A stretch of DNA of 64,000 nt from Mannheimia sp. USDA-ARS-USMARC-1261 (lineage in GTDB: Bacteria > Pseudomonadota > Gammaproteobacteria > Enterobacterales > Pasteurellaceae). Where the stretch lies: assembly GCF_000521605.1 (NCBI RefSeq), contig NZ_CP006942.1:186001-250000 (forward strand), written 5' to 3'. This document shows positions 17,891 to 25,244 of the stretch, piece after piece. Numbering within the stretch: the stretch's first letter is position 1; every line of letters begins with the position of its first letter. The translations under genes were made by a program, and so were the position numbers. The notes beneath the pieces are model-generated. The model did not search any database, had not been told where the DNA came from, and was given only the letters and a program-made list of their open reading frames with translations.

Positions 17891-17998
17891 TTTTTGAGAA
17901 TTGGTTGGCTGTTTTTTGAGCGTTTAGAGGATTGGTTCTTTTTTATTAAATCGCAATATATTGATTTATCCTATAATACTAAATATTAGGAATAAATT

Positions 17999-19018
17999 AT
18001 GACAAATGAACCAATTAGAAATAGAAGATCTTCAGGCAGAATTACTTTAGCAGACGTTGCGAAAGTAGTTGGTGTTGGGCAAATGACAGTTTCGCGTGCA
18101 TTACGCACCCCTGAGATGGTTTCAGAGCCATTACGCAAACGTATAGAAGAAGCTGTTATTGAATTAGGATATGTCCCTAATTTTTCTGCACGACAATTAG
18201 CATCAGCAGAGGCTCGTAATTTAGTGATAGTTACGTCATCAATTACTTCTGTAGAAAATACGCTTATCTTATCTGCATTACAGAAAAGTTTATCAGAGTT
18301 AGAATTACAAATTGTTATTTTAATAGCTACACAAAAATCATGGTTTAAAGAGTTATTGAATCACGCTCCGCAAGCAATTGCTTTTCTAAATGTAGAATGC
18401 CCTGAAGAGGTAAGTGAGTGGATCAAAAATAGTAAGATTCCGACTGTTGAAATAGGAACAATTAAGGATAATCCTATTCATTTAAATGTAGGAATTGATA
18501 GTAAAGAAGCAATGGAAAATATGATCCATTTTTTGATAAAAAAGGGGTATCGTGAAATTGGTTTACTTTCGGCTAAACAGGATTTACAGATTTTTAAACA
18601 ATACTTAGAAAGTTGGCATACTACATTATTTACCAAACATATTGATCCCTTAATGATTCACCACATTGCTGAAGAAATTTCTTTTTCTGCAGGAGCTACA
18701 TTATTAAACGATGCTTTGTTAAATTGGGGAAATATAGATGCATTGGTTTTTTTATCAGATCAATTAGCTTGTGGGGCACTATATGAAGCATTACGGCGGC
18801 ATATAAATATTCCTAAAGAAATTGCAGTTGCTAGTCTTGGTGGGTTAGAAGTCGGGAATATTTCTTATCCTAGATTGACAACAATTGCAATTCCTTACGA
18901 GCAAATGGGGAAAATAGCAGGTAAACAATTAACTACTCTTCTAAAGGGGAAAAGGTTGCTAAGTGATGAAATGGTAGTGAAGTTATCAACTAAATTAGTA
19001 GAGCGTGATAGCACATAG
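17999..19018 (+). CDS. LacI-family transcriptional regulator of the PTS/transketolase cassette
   Basis: A 339-residue protein with an N-terminal LacI helix-turn-helix (ITLADVAKVVGVGQMTVSRA at about 15-34), then LGYVPNFSARQLASAEARNL and a periplasmic-binding-like effector domain ending with AIPYEQMGKIAGKQL. It resembles GntR-type members but is clearly distinct from the gntR in this window. Divergent position and the adjacent palindromes point to local control of the PTS cassette. The inducer is unknown. RBS TAGGA precedes the ATG. Confidence 0.88.
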   Translation: MTNEPIRNRRSSGRITLADVAKVVGVGQMTVSRALRTPEMVSEPLRKRIEEAVIELGYVPNFSARQLASAEARNLVIVTSSITSVENTLILSALQKSLSELELQIVILIATQKSWFKELLNHAPQAIAFLNVECPEEVSEWIKNSKIPTVEIGTIKDNPIHLNVGIDSKEAMENMIHFLIKKGYREIGLLSAKQDLQIFKQYLESWHTTLFTKHIDPLMIHHIAEEISFSAGATLLNDALLNWGNIDALVFLSDQLACGALYEALRRHINIPKEIAVASLGGLEVGNISYPRLTTIAIPYEQMGKIAGKQLTTLLKGKRLLSDEMVVKLSTKLVERDST

Positions 19019-19131
19019 TAAAAAGATTTATATAAAATTAGCAAAATATCGTGGCAACTTTTGTAGAAAATGATAGAATTTAACGCTTTAAAAATAAATG
19101 TTCGATTTTTTTATTCATTTCTAGGTTATAT

Positions 19132-19545
19132 ATGGCTACTGAGATTAAAACAAAGTCCCTTGAACAAGTTGAACACAAAGGGGCAAAAAGTAAAGGTGTA
19201 AATACCGTATTATGGGTGTTATCCATTGCACTTTTAGTGGTTGCAGCAGTAGGAAATACTTATTTTGCATCACACTTTTCATTAATTGTTCGAGTGCTTT
19301 TATTGGTGGTTTTATTGATTGGAGCAGTAGCACTCGCAGCTATTACTAATCAAGGTCAAAAAGCAATTCATTTTATAAAAGATTCTCGTACAGAGCTTCG
19401 CAAAATTATTTGGCCAACCCGCTCTGAAGCAACGCAAACCACGTTAATCGTACTTGCAATGTGTGTGGTTGTTGCGTTAGTGCTATGGGGTATTGATTCA
19501 ATTATTGTGGCATTAATTACATTTTTAACAAATTTAAGGTTCTAA
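19132..19545 (+). CDS. secE: Preprotein translocase subunit SecE
   Basis: A 137-residue protein with three hydrophobic segments at about 24-42, 48-67 and 107-130, the gamma-proteobacterial three-helix form. The conserved amphipathic stretch [24 protein letters not shown] lies before the last helix. It is an essential part of the SecYEG channel. It is followed after one base by nusG, the usual pair. Confidence 0.96.
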   Translation: MATEIKTKSLEQVEHKGAKSKGVNTVLWVLSIALLVVAAVGNTYFASHFSLIVRVLLLVVLLIGAVALAAITNQGQKAIHFIKDSRTELRKIIWPTRSEATQTTLIVLAMCVVVALVLWGIDSIIVALITFLTNLRF

Positions 19546-19546
19546 A

Positions 19547-20110
19547 ATGAGTGAAGTAGAAGCAAAAGAAAGCAGCTCAAAACGCTGGTATGTATTACAA
19601 GCATTTTCAGGTTTTGAAAACCGTGTGGCAGTAACATTACGCGAATACATCAAACTTCATAAAATGGAAGAGCAGTTTGGCGAAGTATTAGTGCCAACCG
19701 AAGAAGTTGTAGAAAATGTTGGTGGCAAACGCCGTAAAACTGAGCGTAAATTCTTCCCCGGCTATGTGTTAGTGGAAATGGAAATGAATGACGATACCTG
19801 GCACTTAGTAAAAAGTGTTCCGCGTGTAATGGGCTTTATTGGCGGTACGGCGGATCGTCCTGCACCAATTACCAAGCGTGAAGCTGATCGCATTCTAAAC
19901 CGTGTTCAAGAAACGGCAGAAAAACCACGCCACAGAAAAGAATTCCAGCCGGGCGAAAGCATTCGAGTAACAGAAGGTCCATTCGCAGACTTTGCCGGTA
20001 CAGTAGAAGAAGTGGATTACGAAAAAGGTCGCTTGAAAGTGTCTGTATCAATTTTCGGTCGTGCAACACCGGTTGAGCTTGAATTTGGTCAGGTTGAGAA
20101 ACAGTCTTAA
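19547..20110 (+). CDS. nusG: Transcription termination/antitermination factor NusG
   Basis: A 187-residue protein with the NGN domain ([15 protein letters not shown] at about 14-28, [12 protein letters not shown] near 66) and a C-terminal KOW domain containing [20 protein letters not shown]. It binds RNA polymerase, linking it to Rho, ribosomes and the rRNA antitermination complex. It is slightly longer at the N-terminus than the E. coli protein. It ends in a strong terminator at 20130. Confidence 0.97.
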   Translation: MSEVEAKESSSKRWYVLQAFSGFENRVAVTLREYIKLHKMEEQFGEVLVPTEEVVENVGGKRRKTERKFFPGYVLVEMEMNDDTWHLVKSVPRVMGFIGGTADRPAPITKREADRILNRVQETAEKPRHRKEFQPGESIRVTEGPFADFAGTVEEVDYEKGRLKVSVSIFGRATPVELEFGQVEKQS

Positions 20111-20129
20111 TTTAGACAAATTTATTAAT

Positions 20130-20159
20130 AACCCCGCAAATGCGGGGTTTTGTTTTTTT
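20130..20159 (+). terminator. Intrinsic terminator of secE-nusG
   Basis: Stem AACCCCGC / GCGGGGTT with loop AAAT, followed by TTGTTTTTTT. A strong rho-independent terminator. Confidence 0.93.
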
Positions 20160-20239
20160 ATTGTTTGTTGTCATTAAAGTGTCATAAATATTGAATAGAA
20201 TTTGTAGCGGTAACATACCACAACCTATGAGAGGACTTT

Positions 20240-20353
20240 ATGAAAAAACTAGCTCAATTGACTTTTTCCGCTATTGTTGCATTCTGCTTTATGACATCAG
20301 CCAATGCACAACAAGCGGTCAAAAATACGCAACATTCTGCAAAAGCGAAATAG
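20240..20353 (+). CDS. Putative 37-aa peptide with a signal sequence
   Basis: A short reading frame between nusG and rplK encodes 37 residues: MKKLAQLTFSAIVAFCFMTS then ANAQQAVKN and a basic tail. It has every part of a signal peptide: Lys-Lys start, hydrophobic core and ANA cleavage site, leaving a 14-residue mature peptide. The ribosome site GAGAGGA stands 5-12 nt before the ATG. The QQAVKN codons at the cleavage site are an uptake signal in frame. No family is recognised. It could be a remnant of a longer exported protein or a genuine small secreted peptide. Confidence 0.5.
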   Translation: MKKLAQLTFSAIVAFCFMTSANAQQAVKNTQHSAKAK

Positions 20354-20398
20354 CAAGCGGTTCATTTTCATTGATTTCTTGCGAAATAGAAAATCTGC

Positions 20399-20427
20399 TT
20401 GAAAAACGTTCGCCGACTCATTATAAT
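20399..20427 (+). promoter_or_regulatory. Sigma-70 promoter of rplKA
   Basis: TTGAAA (20399-20404), 17-bp spacer, TATAAT (20422-20427). It lies about 100 bp upstream of rplK. Confidence 0.82.
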
Positions 20428-20436
20428 ACTGCCCTC

Positions 20437-20462
20437 ATACGAGCCGTTTGGCTCGTATTTTT
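20437..20462 (+). promoter_or_regulatory. Promoter-proximal hairpin in the rplKA leader (possible attenuator)
   Basis: Stem ATACGAGCC / GGCTCGTAT with loop GTTT and five T bases begins about 10 bp after the -10 box. It looks like an intrinsic terminator at the very start of the transcript. In E. coli ribosomal protein L1 controls this mRNA through its leader; whether this hairpin takes part is unknown. GGGAGCTGATTTTCAGC follows further down and can also fold. Confidence 0.55.
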
Positions 20463-20527
20463 ATGTAAAACAAACCACAGGGGAGCTGATTTTCAGCGTT
20501 ATCACCCACAACAAAGGAAACTTTAAA

Positions 20528-20956
20528 ATGGCAAAAAAAGTCCAAGCCTACGTTAAACTGCAAGTTGCAGCGGGTATGGCTAACCCATCACCACCAGTTG
20601 GTCCTGCATTAGGTCAGCAAGGTGTTAACATTATGGAATTCTGTAAAGCATTCAACGCTCGTACTGAGAGCTTAGAAAAAGGTTTACCAATTCCAGTTGT
20701 TATCACTGTATATGCAGATAAATCTTTCACATTCGTTACCAAAACTCCACCGGCAGCAGTATTACTGAAAAAAGCGGTAGGTATCAAATCAGGTTCTGGT
20801 AAACCGAACAAAGATAAAGTGGGTACAGTTACTCAAGAGCAAATCCGTCAAATCGCTGAAACTAAAGCAGCAGATATGACTGGTTCAACTATCGAAACGA
20901 AAATGAAATCAATCGCTGGTACTGCTCGTTCAATGGGCTTAATCGTAGAGGAATAA
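20528..20956 (+). CDS. rplK: 50S ribosomal protein L11
   Basis: A 142-residue L11, the exact E. coli length, beginning [20 protein letters not shown] and containing [22 protein letters not shown]. It binds 23S rRNA in the GTPase-associated centre and is needed for RelA activation. The ATG at 20528 has AAGGAAA upstream and matches the family start; an upstream in-frame extension to 20399 is not real. It is followed after 4 nt by rplA. Confidence 0.98.
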   Translation: MAKKVQAYVKLQVAAGMANPSPPVGPALGQQGVNIMEFCKAFNARTESLEKGLPIPVVITVYADKSFTFVTKTPPAAVLLKKAVGIKSGSGKPNKDKVGTVTQEQIRQIAETKAADMTGSTIETKMKSIAGTARSMGLIVEE

Positions 20957-20960
20957 TACA

Positions 20961-21650
20961 ATGGCTAAATTGACTAAAAAAATGAAAGCAATTAAAGCTG
21001 GCGTAGATTCTACTAAAGCTTATGACATCAACGAAGCAGTTGAAGTGTTAAAAAAATTCGCAACAGCGAAATTCGTTGAAAGTGTTGATGTTGCAGTAAA
21101 CTTAGGTATCGATCCTCGTAAATCAGACCAAAACGTACGTGGTGCAACAGTATTACCACACGGTACAGGTCGTACGGCACGTGTTGCTGTGTTCACTCAA
21201 GGTGCTAACGCAGAAGCAGCGAAAGCAGCGGGTGCAGATTTAGTGGGTATGGAAGATCTTGCAGAGCAAATCAAGAAAGGCGAAATGAACTTTGACGTTG
21301 TTATCGCTTCTCCGGATGCAATGCGTGTTGTAGGTCAATTAGGTCAAGTATTAGGTCCACGTGGCTTAATGCCAAACCCGAAAGTAGGTACTGTAACTCC
21401 AAACGTTGCTGAAGCAGTTAAAAATGCAAAATCAGGTCAGATCCGTTACCGTAATGACAAAAATGGTATTATCCATACTACTATCGGTAAAGCAGACTTC
21501 GCACCTGAGCAATTAAAAGAAAACCTACAAGCGTTGTTAGCGGCTTTAACTAAAGCTAAACCAACAACTGCTAAAGGTATCTTCATCAAGAAAGTAAGCA
21601 TCTCTACAACTATGGGTGCTGGTGTAGCGGTTGATCAAGCTTCACTTTAA
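20961..21650 (+). CDS. rplA: 50S ribosomal protein L1
   Basis: A 229-residue L1 with the conserved [14 protein letters not shown] and [16 protein letters not shown] blocks. It forms the L1 stalk near the E site and, in enterobacteria, represses translation of its own rplKA mRNA. It is separated from rplJ by 286 bp carrying a promoter and a long leader. Confidence 0.98.
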   Translation: MAKLTKKMKAIKAGVDSTKAYDINEAVEVLKKFATAKFVESVDVAVNLGIDPRKSDQNVRGATVLPHGTGRTARVAVFTQGANAEAAKAAGADLVGMEDLAEQIKKGEMNFDVVIASPDAMRVVGQLGQVLGPRGLMPNPKVGTVTPNVAEAVKNAKSGQIRYRNDKNGIIHTTIGKADFAPEQLKENLQALLAALTKAKPTTAKGIFIKKVSISTTMGAGVAVDQASL

Positions 21651-21671
21651 TTTCTCGTTAGAAGTTAAAAC

Positions 21672-21700
21672 TTTACAGGGTCGCAGATTATCTGTATAAT
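21672..21700 (+). promoter_or_regulatory. Sigma-70 promoter of rplJL
   Basis: TTTACA (21672-21677), 17-bp spacer, TATAAT (21695-21700). The -10 box sits inside an inverted repeat, GGTCGCA / TGCGACC, which could also end readthrough from rplA. Confidence 0.8.
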
Positions 21701-21709
21701 TTGCGACCT

Positions 21710-21905
21710 TAACTTGCGAGAGCAAGCTGATGGTGCTTAGCCTAATCTAAGCCCCGTCTAAGACTGTAGGGGTGAAAACTTAATTATCCTACATAGATGG
21801 TGAACAGACAGAATTCTCTGCTTCTGTACACCTTAGGCTCAGAAGATTGCAACTTGTTGTAAAACAAGCGGTGATATTTTTGGGATTTTTTGTAAATTCT
21901 ACTTG
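21710..21905 (+). promoter_or_regulatory. L10 leader of the rplJL mRNA
   Basis: The ~200-nt region between the promoter and rplJ contains short pairing segments (for example CTTGCGAGAGCAAG) and the stretch TGGTGCTTAGCCTAATCTAAG, with CCTTAGGCTC further down. The length, place and motif style fit the structured leader to which L10-L7/L12 binds to repress rplJ translation in E. coli. The fold was not computed. An uptake-signal-like AACAAGCGGTGA lies at its end, near 21863. Confidence 0.65.
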
Positions 21906-21936
21906 AAAGAGTAGAGTGTATCAGGAGCTAAAACCA

Positions 21937-22428
21937 ATGGCATTAAATCTTCAAGACAAACAAGCGATTGTTGCTGAAGTAAACGAAGCTGCCAAAGGTG
22001 CACTTTCAGCTGTTGTTGCGGATTCACGTGGCGTAACAGTTGAAAAAATGACTGAGTTACGTAAAGCAGCTCGCGAAGCTGGTGTTACAATGCAAGTTGT
22101 ACGTAATACTTTATTACGTCGTGCAGTGGAAGGCACAGAATTCGAGTGCTTAACAGATACGTTTACCGGTCCAACTCTTATCGCATTCTCAAATGAACAC
22201 CCAGGTGCAGCAGCACGTTTGTTCACTGAATTTGCGAAAACAAACAAAGAGTTTGAACTTAAAGGTGCAGCCTTTGAAGGTAAAAGACAAGATGTTGCAT
22301 TCTTAGCGACATTACCGACTTACGAAGAAGCAATTGCACGTTTAATGGGCACAATGAAAGAAGCTGCGGCAGGCAAACTTGTTCGCACTCTTGCAGCATT
22401 ACGCGACCAAATGGAAGCAGCTGCTTAA
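21937..22428 (+). CDS. rplJ: 50S ribosomal protein L10
   Basis: A 163-residue L10 starting [20 protein letters not shown], with [20 protein letters not shown] near 27 and a C-terminal helix that carries L7/L12 dimers. The ATG at 21937 is preferred because AGGAG lies upstream (21923) and it matches the family; the longer frame from 21916 is not used. It is co-transcribed with rplL. Confidence 0.97.
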   Translation: MALNLQDKQAIVAEVNEAAKGALSAVVADSRGVTVEKMTELRKAAREAGVTMQVVRNTLLRRAVEGTEFECLTDTFTGPTLIAFSNEHPGAAARLFTEFAKTNKEFELKGAAFEGKRQDVAFLATLPTYEEAIARLMGTMKEAAAGKLVRTLAALRDQMEAAA

Positions 22429-22483
22429 TTTTAGCAGTACTTCTTTATTCGTTTAACTTTATTTACTTTAGGAATCGATTGTT

Positions 22484-22849
22484 ATGTCATTAACTAACGA
22501 ACAAATCATTGAAGCGATTGCTTCTAAATCAGTATCAGAAATCGTTGAATTAATCACAGCGATGGAAGAAAAATTCGGCGTTTCAGCAGCGGCAGCAGTT
22601 GCAGCAGCAGCTCCAGCAGCAGCGGCAGCAGAAGAGAAAACTGAATTCGACGTAATCTTAGCAGAAGCTGGTGCAAACAAAGTTGCTGTAATCAAAGCAG
22701 TACGTGGTGCAACAGGTTTAGGCTTAAAAGAAGCTAAAGACTTAGTTGAATCAGCACCTGCAGCGTTAAAAGAAGGCATCTCTAAAGGTGAAGCTGAAGC
22801 ACTTAAGAAAGAATTAGAAGAAGCTGGTGCGAAAGTAGAAATCAAATAA
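22484..22849 (+). CDS. rplL: 50S ribosomal protein L7/L12
   Basis: A 121-residue acidic stalk protein: an N-terminal dimerisation helix, an Ala-rich hinge at about 36-50 ([17 protein letters not shown]) and a C-terminal domain with [20 protein letters not shown]. It recruits translational GTPases. A strong terminator follows at once, so rpoBC is not simply downstream in the same transcript. Confidence 0.98.
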   Translation: MSLTNEQIIEAIASKSVSEIVELITAMEEKFGVSAAAAVAAAAPAAAAAEEKTEFDVILAEAGANKVAVIKAVRGATGLGLKEAKDLVESAPAALKEGISKGEAEALKKELEEAGAKVEIK

Positions 22850-22886
22850 TTTTTGATTTAACTTTTCCCGAACTTCAAGTTCAACA

Positions 22887-22917
22887 AACCCCGATGGAAA
22901 CATCGGGGTTTTGTTTT
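22887..22917 (+). terminator. Intrinsic terminator of rplJL
   Basis: Stem AACCCCGATG / CATCGGGGTT with loop GAAA, followed by TTGTTTTT. Strong and unidirectional. Confidence 0.93.
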
Positions 22918-22919
22918 TG

Positions 22920-22975
22920 CAAGCGGTGATTTTTATCCGATTTTTTGCAAAAAATGGCAGAAAAACGACCGCTTG
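22920..22975. repeat. Inverted uptake-signal pair after rplL
   Basis: CAAGCGGT at 22920-22927 and ACCGCTTG at 22968-22975 enclose an AT-rich loop with TTTTGCAAAAAA. It is a second possible hairpin directly behind the rplL terminator. Confidence 0.7.
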
Positions 22976-22991
22976 TTATTAGATTTCAATA

Positions 22992-23106
22992 GATATGTTT
23001 AAAAATCACGAGAATTTAAAGGTATTTTATTGATATGTTTATCGGATAAACATATATATTGTGCATAAAAACGGCTATTGCAATCAATGAAAAATAAGCA
23101 TAGTAT
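22992..23106 (+). promoter_or_regulatory. vapBC control region: palindrome, repeat half-site and promoter
   Basis: A perfect inverted repeat at 23033-23055 has 11-bp arms, ATATGTTTATC and GATAAACATAT, around one base. The half-site GATATGTTTA also occurs at 22992-23001, 40 bp upstream. A candidate promoter is TTGCAA (23078) - 17 bp - TAGTAT (23101). Type II antitoxins of this class normally repress their own operon by binding such palindromes; that role here is inferred. Confidence 0.65.
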
Positions 23107-23144
23107 ATACTCATAACATTTAATGTATATATTGAGGGCGTGGT

Positions 23145-23384
23145 ATGCGAACAAAAGTTTTCCAAAGTGGTAATAGCCAAGCGGTGAGGATTCCGTTTGA
23201 TTTCCGTTTTGACGTAGATACCGTAGAGATTTTACAAGGGCAGAATGGCGATGTTATTTTGCGTCCGGTGAAACCTCAAGCCGATATGGAATTTCTAGCT
23301 TTATTTTCCGATTTTGATGATGATTTTATTCAGGCATTGGAAGATCGTGATACATCTCCACCACAAGAGCGAGATGATTTATGA
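23145..23384 (+). CDS. vapB: VapB-type antitoxin (AbrB-like DNA-binding domain)
   Basis: A 79-residue protein with an N-terminal swapped-hairpin AbrB domain, recognised from FQSGNSQAVRIPFDF at about 6-20, and an acidic C-terminal tail (SDFDDDFIQALEDRD) that would wrap the toxin. It neutralises the VapC toxin encoded next and should autorepress. RBS GAGGG precedes the ATG. Its stop overlaps the vapC start by 4 nt (ATGA), as usual for such pairs. Confidence 0.92.
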   Translation: MRTKVFQSGNSQAVRIPFDFRFDVDTVEILQGQNGDVILRPVKPQADMEFLALFSDFDDDFIQALEDRDTSPPQERDDL

Positions 23385-23785
23385 TCTATATGCTTGATAC
23401 CAATATTTTGATTTATTTAATGAAAAATCGACCGCTTGCGGTGGCAGAACGTGTAGCACAACTTACGCCAAGTGATCAATTAGTTATGAGCTTTATTACC
23501 TATGCTGAATTGCTCAAAGGAGCAAATGGCAGTGCTAATCCGGAAAAAGCCTTAGCGAATATCGAAAAGTTGAAACAACGTATTTCAGTTGTTTACCCAA
23601 ATGAAAAAATCTGTGAATTTTATGGTGTTTGGGCAAATAAATTGAAGTTACAAGGCAAGCCCATTGGTGGAAATGATTTATGGATTACTTGTCACGCTTT
23701 AGCTTGTAATGCGATATTAGTAACGCATAATGTCAAAGAGTTCGAGCGAATTGAAGCATTAAATTGGCAAGATTGGACGTGTTAA
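23381..23785 (+). CDS. vapC: VapC-type toxin, PIN-domain ribonuclease
   Basis: A 134-residue PIN-domain protein. Acidic active-site residues are Asp6 (YMLDTN), Glu43 (YAELLKG) and Asp99 (GGNDLWI), with Asn117 in the terminal VTHNVKEFERI motif. VapC toxins cleave tRNA or rRNA; the target here is not deducible. All catalytic positions are intact, so the toxin is probably functional. It is followed by a TAGGGGC-type hairpin terminator. Confidence 0.93.
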   Translation: MIYMLDTNILIYLMKNRPLAVAERVAQLTPSDQLVMSFITYAELLKGANGSANPEKALANIEKLKQRISVVYPNEKICEFYGVWANKLKLQGKPIGGNDLWITCHALACNAILVTHNVKEFERIEALNWQDWTC

Positions 23786-23790
23786 AAATG

Positions 23791-23914
23791 TAGGGGCAAA
23801 ATATTTTTTGCCCTTTTTGGTATTTGATATTTGAATAGGGCGAAAGATGTTTCGCCCCTACGGTGCGGCAATGATTTAATCAATATTGTAGCGGTGGGGC
23901 AAGCCCCGCCTTAC
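23791..23914. repeat. Cluster of three TAGGGGC-family hairpins after vapC
   Basis: Three hairpins follow each other: GGGCAAAA / TTTTGCCC at 23794-23813 (followed by TTTTT, so a vapBC terminator), GGGCGAAA / TTTCGCCC at 23838-23857 (followed by CTACGGTGCGG), and GGTGGGGC / GCCCCGCC at 23893-23910. The TAGGGGC start and CCCCTACGGTG end match the element between gntR and gntK at 7575. They look like copies of one small dispersed palindromic repeat. Confidence 0.7.
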
Positions 23915-23961
23915 GTTGAGATTATTTGCAAAAAATAGTAGAAAAACGACCGCTTGTTTTT

Positions 23962-24222
23962 TTATTTTTGAATTAAATCATCTACTGAATAGTCGCTTTT
24001 CAGTAGGTCTATTAGGCTGACGTTTAGGGCGTCGGCTATTTTCCCCATCGCATCAATTGAGATGGCTCTTTTCCCTCTTTCGACATCACTTATATAAGCT
24101 CGGTTCAGTTCGGCGTCAAAAGCTAATGCCTCTTGAGAAATATCCTTTAATCGGCGGATTTTTCTAAGATTATTGGCGAAAGTATGTCGAATCGGGTGGC
24201 TGGTCAGCGTTTCATTTTTCAT
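23962..24222 (-). CDS. XRE-family helix-turn-helix regulator (86 aa)
   Basis: An 86-residue protein consisting of one XRE-type DNA-binding domain: FANNLRKIRRLKDISQEALA at about 15-34, then AYISDVERGKRAISIDAMGKIADAL and a short tail. Size and sequence style resemble small phage-type and controller regulators. It is divergent from the Sel1-like gene with two strong palindromes between them, so it probably regulates that gene and itself. Upstream in its own 3' direction lie an uptake signal and the vapBC hairpins. Confidence 0.85.
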   Translation of the reverse strand: MKNETLTSHPIRHTFANNLRKIRRLKDISQEALAFDAELNRAYISDVERGKRAISIDAMGKIADALNVSLIDLLKSDYSVDDLIQK

Positions 24223-24358
24223 TCCCTTAGTATTGTTTTTAGGGATAAACCTATCAATCTACTAATGAATACTAAATGTAGCCTATCGTTTATATCATTC
24301 TTCTAATTTCTCGCTAGAATACTTTAAGGAAAATTGAACAAATAAAAATCAATTTTTC

Positions 24359-24399
24359 AAGGGAGTATACTCCCTTTACTTCCTATTGACATAGGAAGT
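24359..24399. promoter_or_regulatory. Two adjacent perfect palindromes upstream of the Sel1-like gene
   Basis: AAGGGAGTATACTCCCTT at 24359-24376 is a perfect 18-bp palindrome. ACTTCCTAT-TGAC-ATAGGAAGT at 24378-24399 is a perfect inverted repeat with 9-bp arms. A consensus -35 box TTGACA (24386-24391) lies exactly at the centre of the second one. A repressor bound there would cover the promoter. No clear -10 box was found 17 bp downstream. Confidence 0.7.
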
Positions 24400-24435
24400 A
24401 AAACATCTCTATCAAACCATTTCTAAGGATTTATT

Positions 24436-24930
24436 ATGTACAAAAAATTTCTTAAATCTATTTTATTAGTTACCGTTGCAACCTTTTCTCTTTCGACTCT
24501 GGTGAGTGCTAAGCCAATTCCTAAAAATTTAGTAGCAAATCAAATTTTTCAAGGACTTCTGGGGGGGACTTATACACAAAAAGACATAAATGTAGCACTT
24601 AAAAAAGAGCAACCTAATGTGATGGGCTTTGAAGCTTATCACCAATTGACTGGCTATTTGCAGGGAGATAAAGATAGAAGTATTGATAAATCTTATTTTT
24701 ATGCTAAAAAAGCAGCCACTAAAAATGATGTTTTGGGTAAATATACTTTAGGGGTTTTATATTTGCTAGGTTATAAGCAGGAAAATAGACTAGGGGAGAC
24801 AGGAAGTAAACTCAAGGGATTAGAGCTGATTGAGCAGGCTTGTTTAAAGGATAAAGTAGTAGAAAAATATAGTTATTCTGTTGAGATTGCTTCAATGTGT
24901 TCCGATGTAGAAAAAGAGTACAAAAAATAA
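24436..24930 (+). CDS. Secreted Sel1-repeat-like protein of unknown function
   Basis: A 164-residue protein with a clear signal peptide (MYKKFLKSILLVTVATFSLS, cleavage after LVSA near 25). The mature part contains helical repeat-like segments resembling Sel1/TPR repeats (YFYAKKAATKNDVLGKYTLGVLYLLGYK at about 93-120). Two cysteines near 137 and 155 could form a disulphide. RBS AAGGA precedes the ATG. It is followed after 11 nt by a membrane protein gene. The function is unknown; the exported location follows from the signal peptide. Confidence 0.7.
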   Translation: MYKKFLKSILLVTVATFSLSTLVSAKPIPKNLVANQIFQGLLGGTYTQKDINVALKKEQPNVMGFEAYHQLTGYLQGDKDRSIDKSYFYAKKAATKNDVLGKYTLGVLYLLGYKQENRLGETGSKLKGLELIEQACLKDKVVEKYSYSVEIASMCSDVEKEYKK

Positions 24931-24941
24931 GGTAATGGATT

Positions 24942-25244
24942 ATGGTGTTTTTTATTGTTTTAGCTGGATTATTTATTATCGCTGGATTTGGGTTGTATTT
25001 AGCTCAAGGTAAAATACCTGACTTTGGAATCAGCTCAGTGCAAGTCGGAAAAGTGATTGTTGTTTTATGTATTAGTGGTGGATATGCTCTTACTTTGGGA
25101 AATGTAGTGACTATTCAAGGTTCAAAAGCAACCATTAATTATGTTGAATGGGGCTATTATTTCTTAATTTCTATCTTCGCTATCGGTTTTGCAAGCCTAT
25201 TTTTCGGTAGTAAATTAGCTCAAGACGAAGAGAAAAACCAATAA
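24942..25244 (+). CDS. Small integral membrane protein of unknown function
   Basis: A 100-residue protein with three predicted transmembrane segments at about 2-20, 35-57 and 68-90, and a charged C-terminal tail (AQDEEKNQ). It follows the secreted Sel1-like gene by 11 nt, with AAGGTAA as a probable ribosome site, so the two form one operon. No family is recognised. A pairing of exported protein and inner-membrane protein under an XRE regulator is the only contextual clue. Confidence 0.65.
   Translation: MVFFIVLAGLFIIAGFGLYLAQGKIPDFGISSVQVGKVIVVLCISGGYALTLGNVVTIQGSKATINYVEWGYYFLISIFAIGFASLFFGSKLAQDEEKNQ

Noticed and set aside
23791-23914. Possible CRISPR-like repeat cluster
   Set aside because: Only three unequal hairpins without constant repeat-spacer periodicity; they are palindromic intergenic elements.
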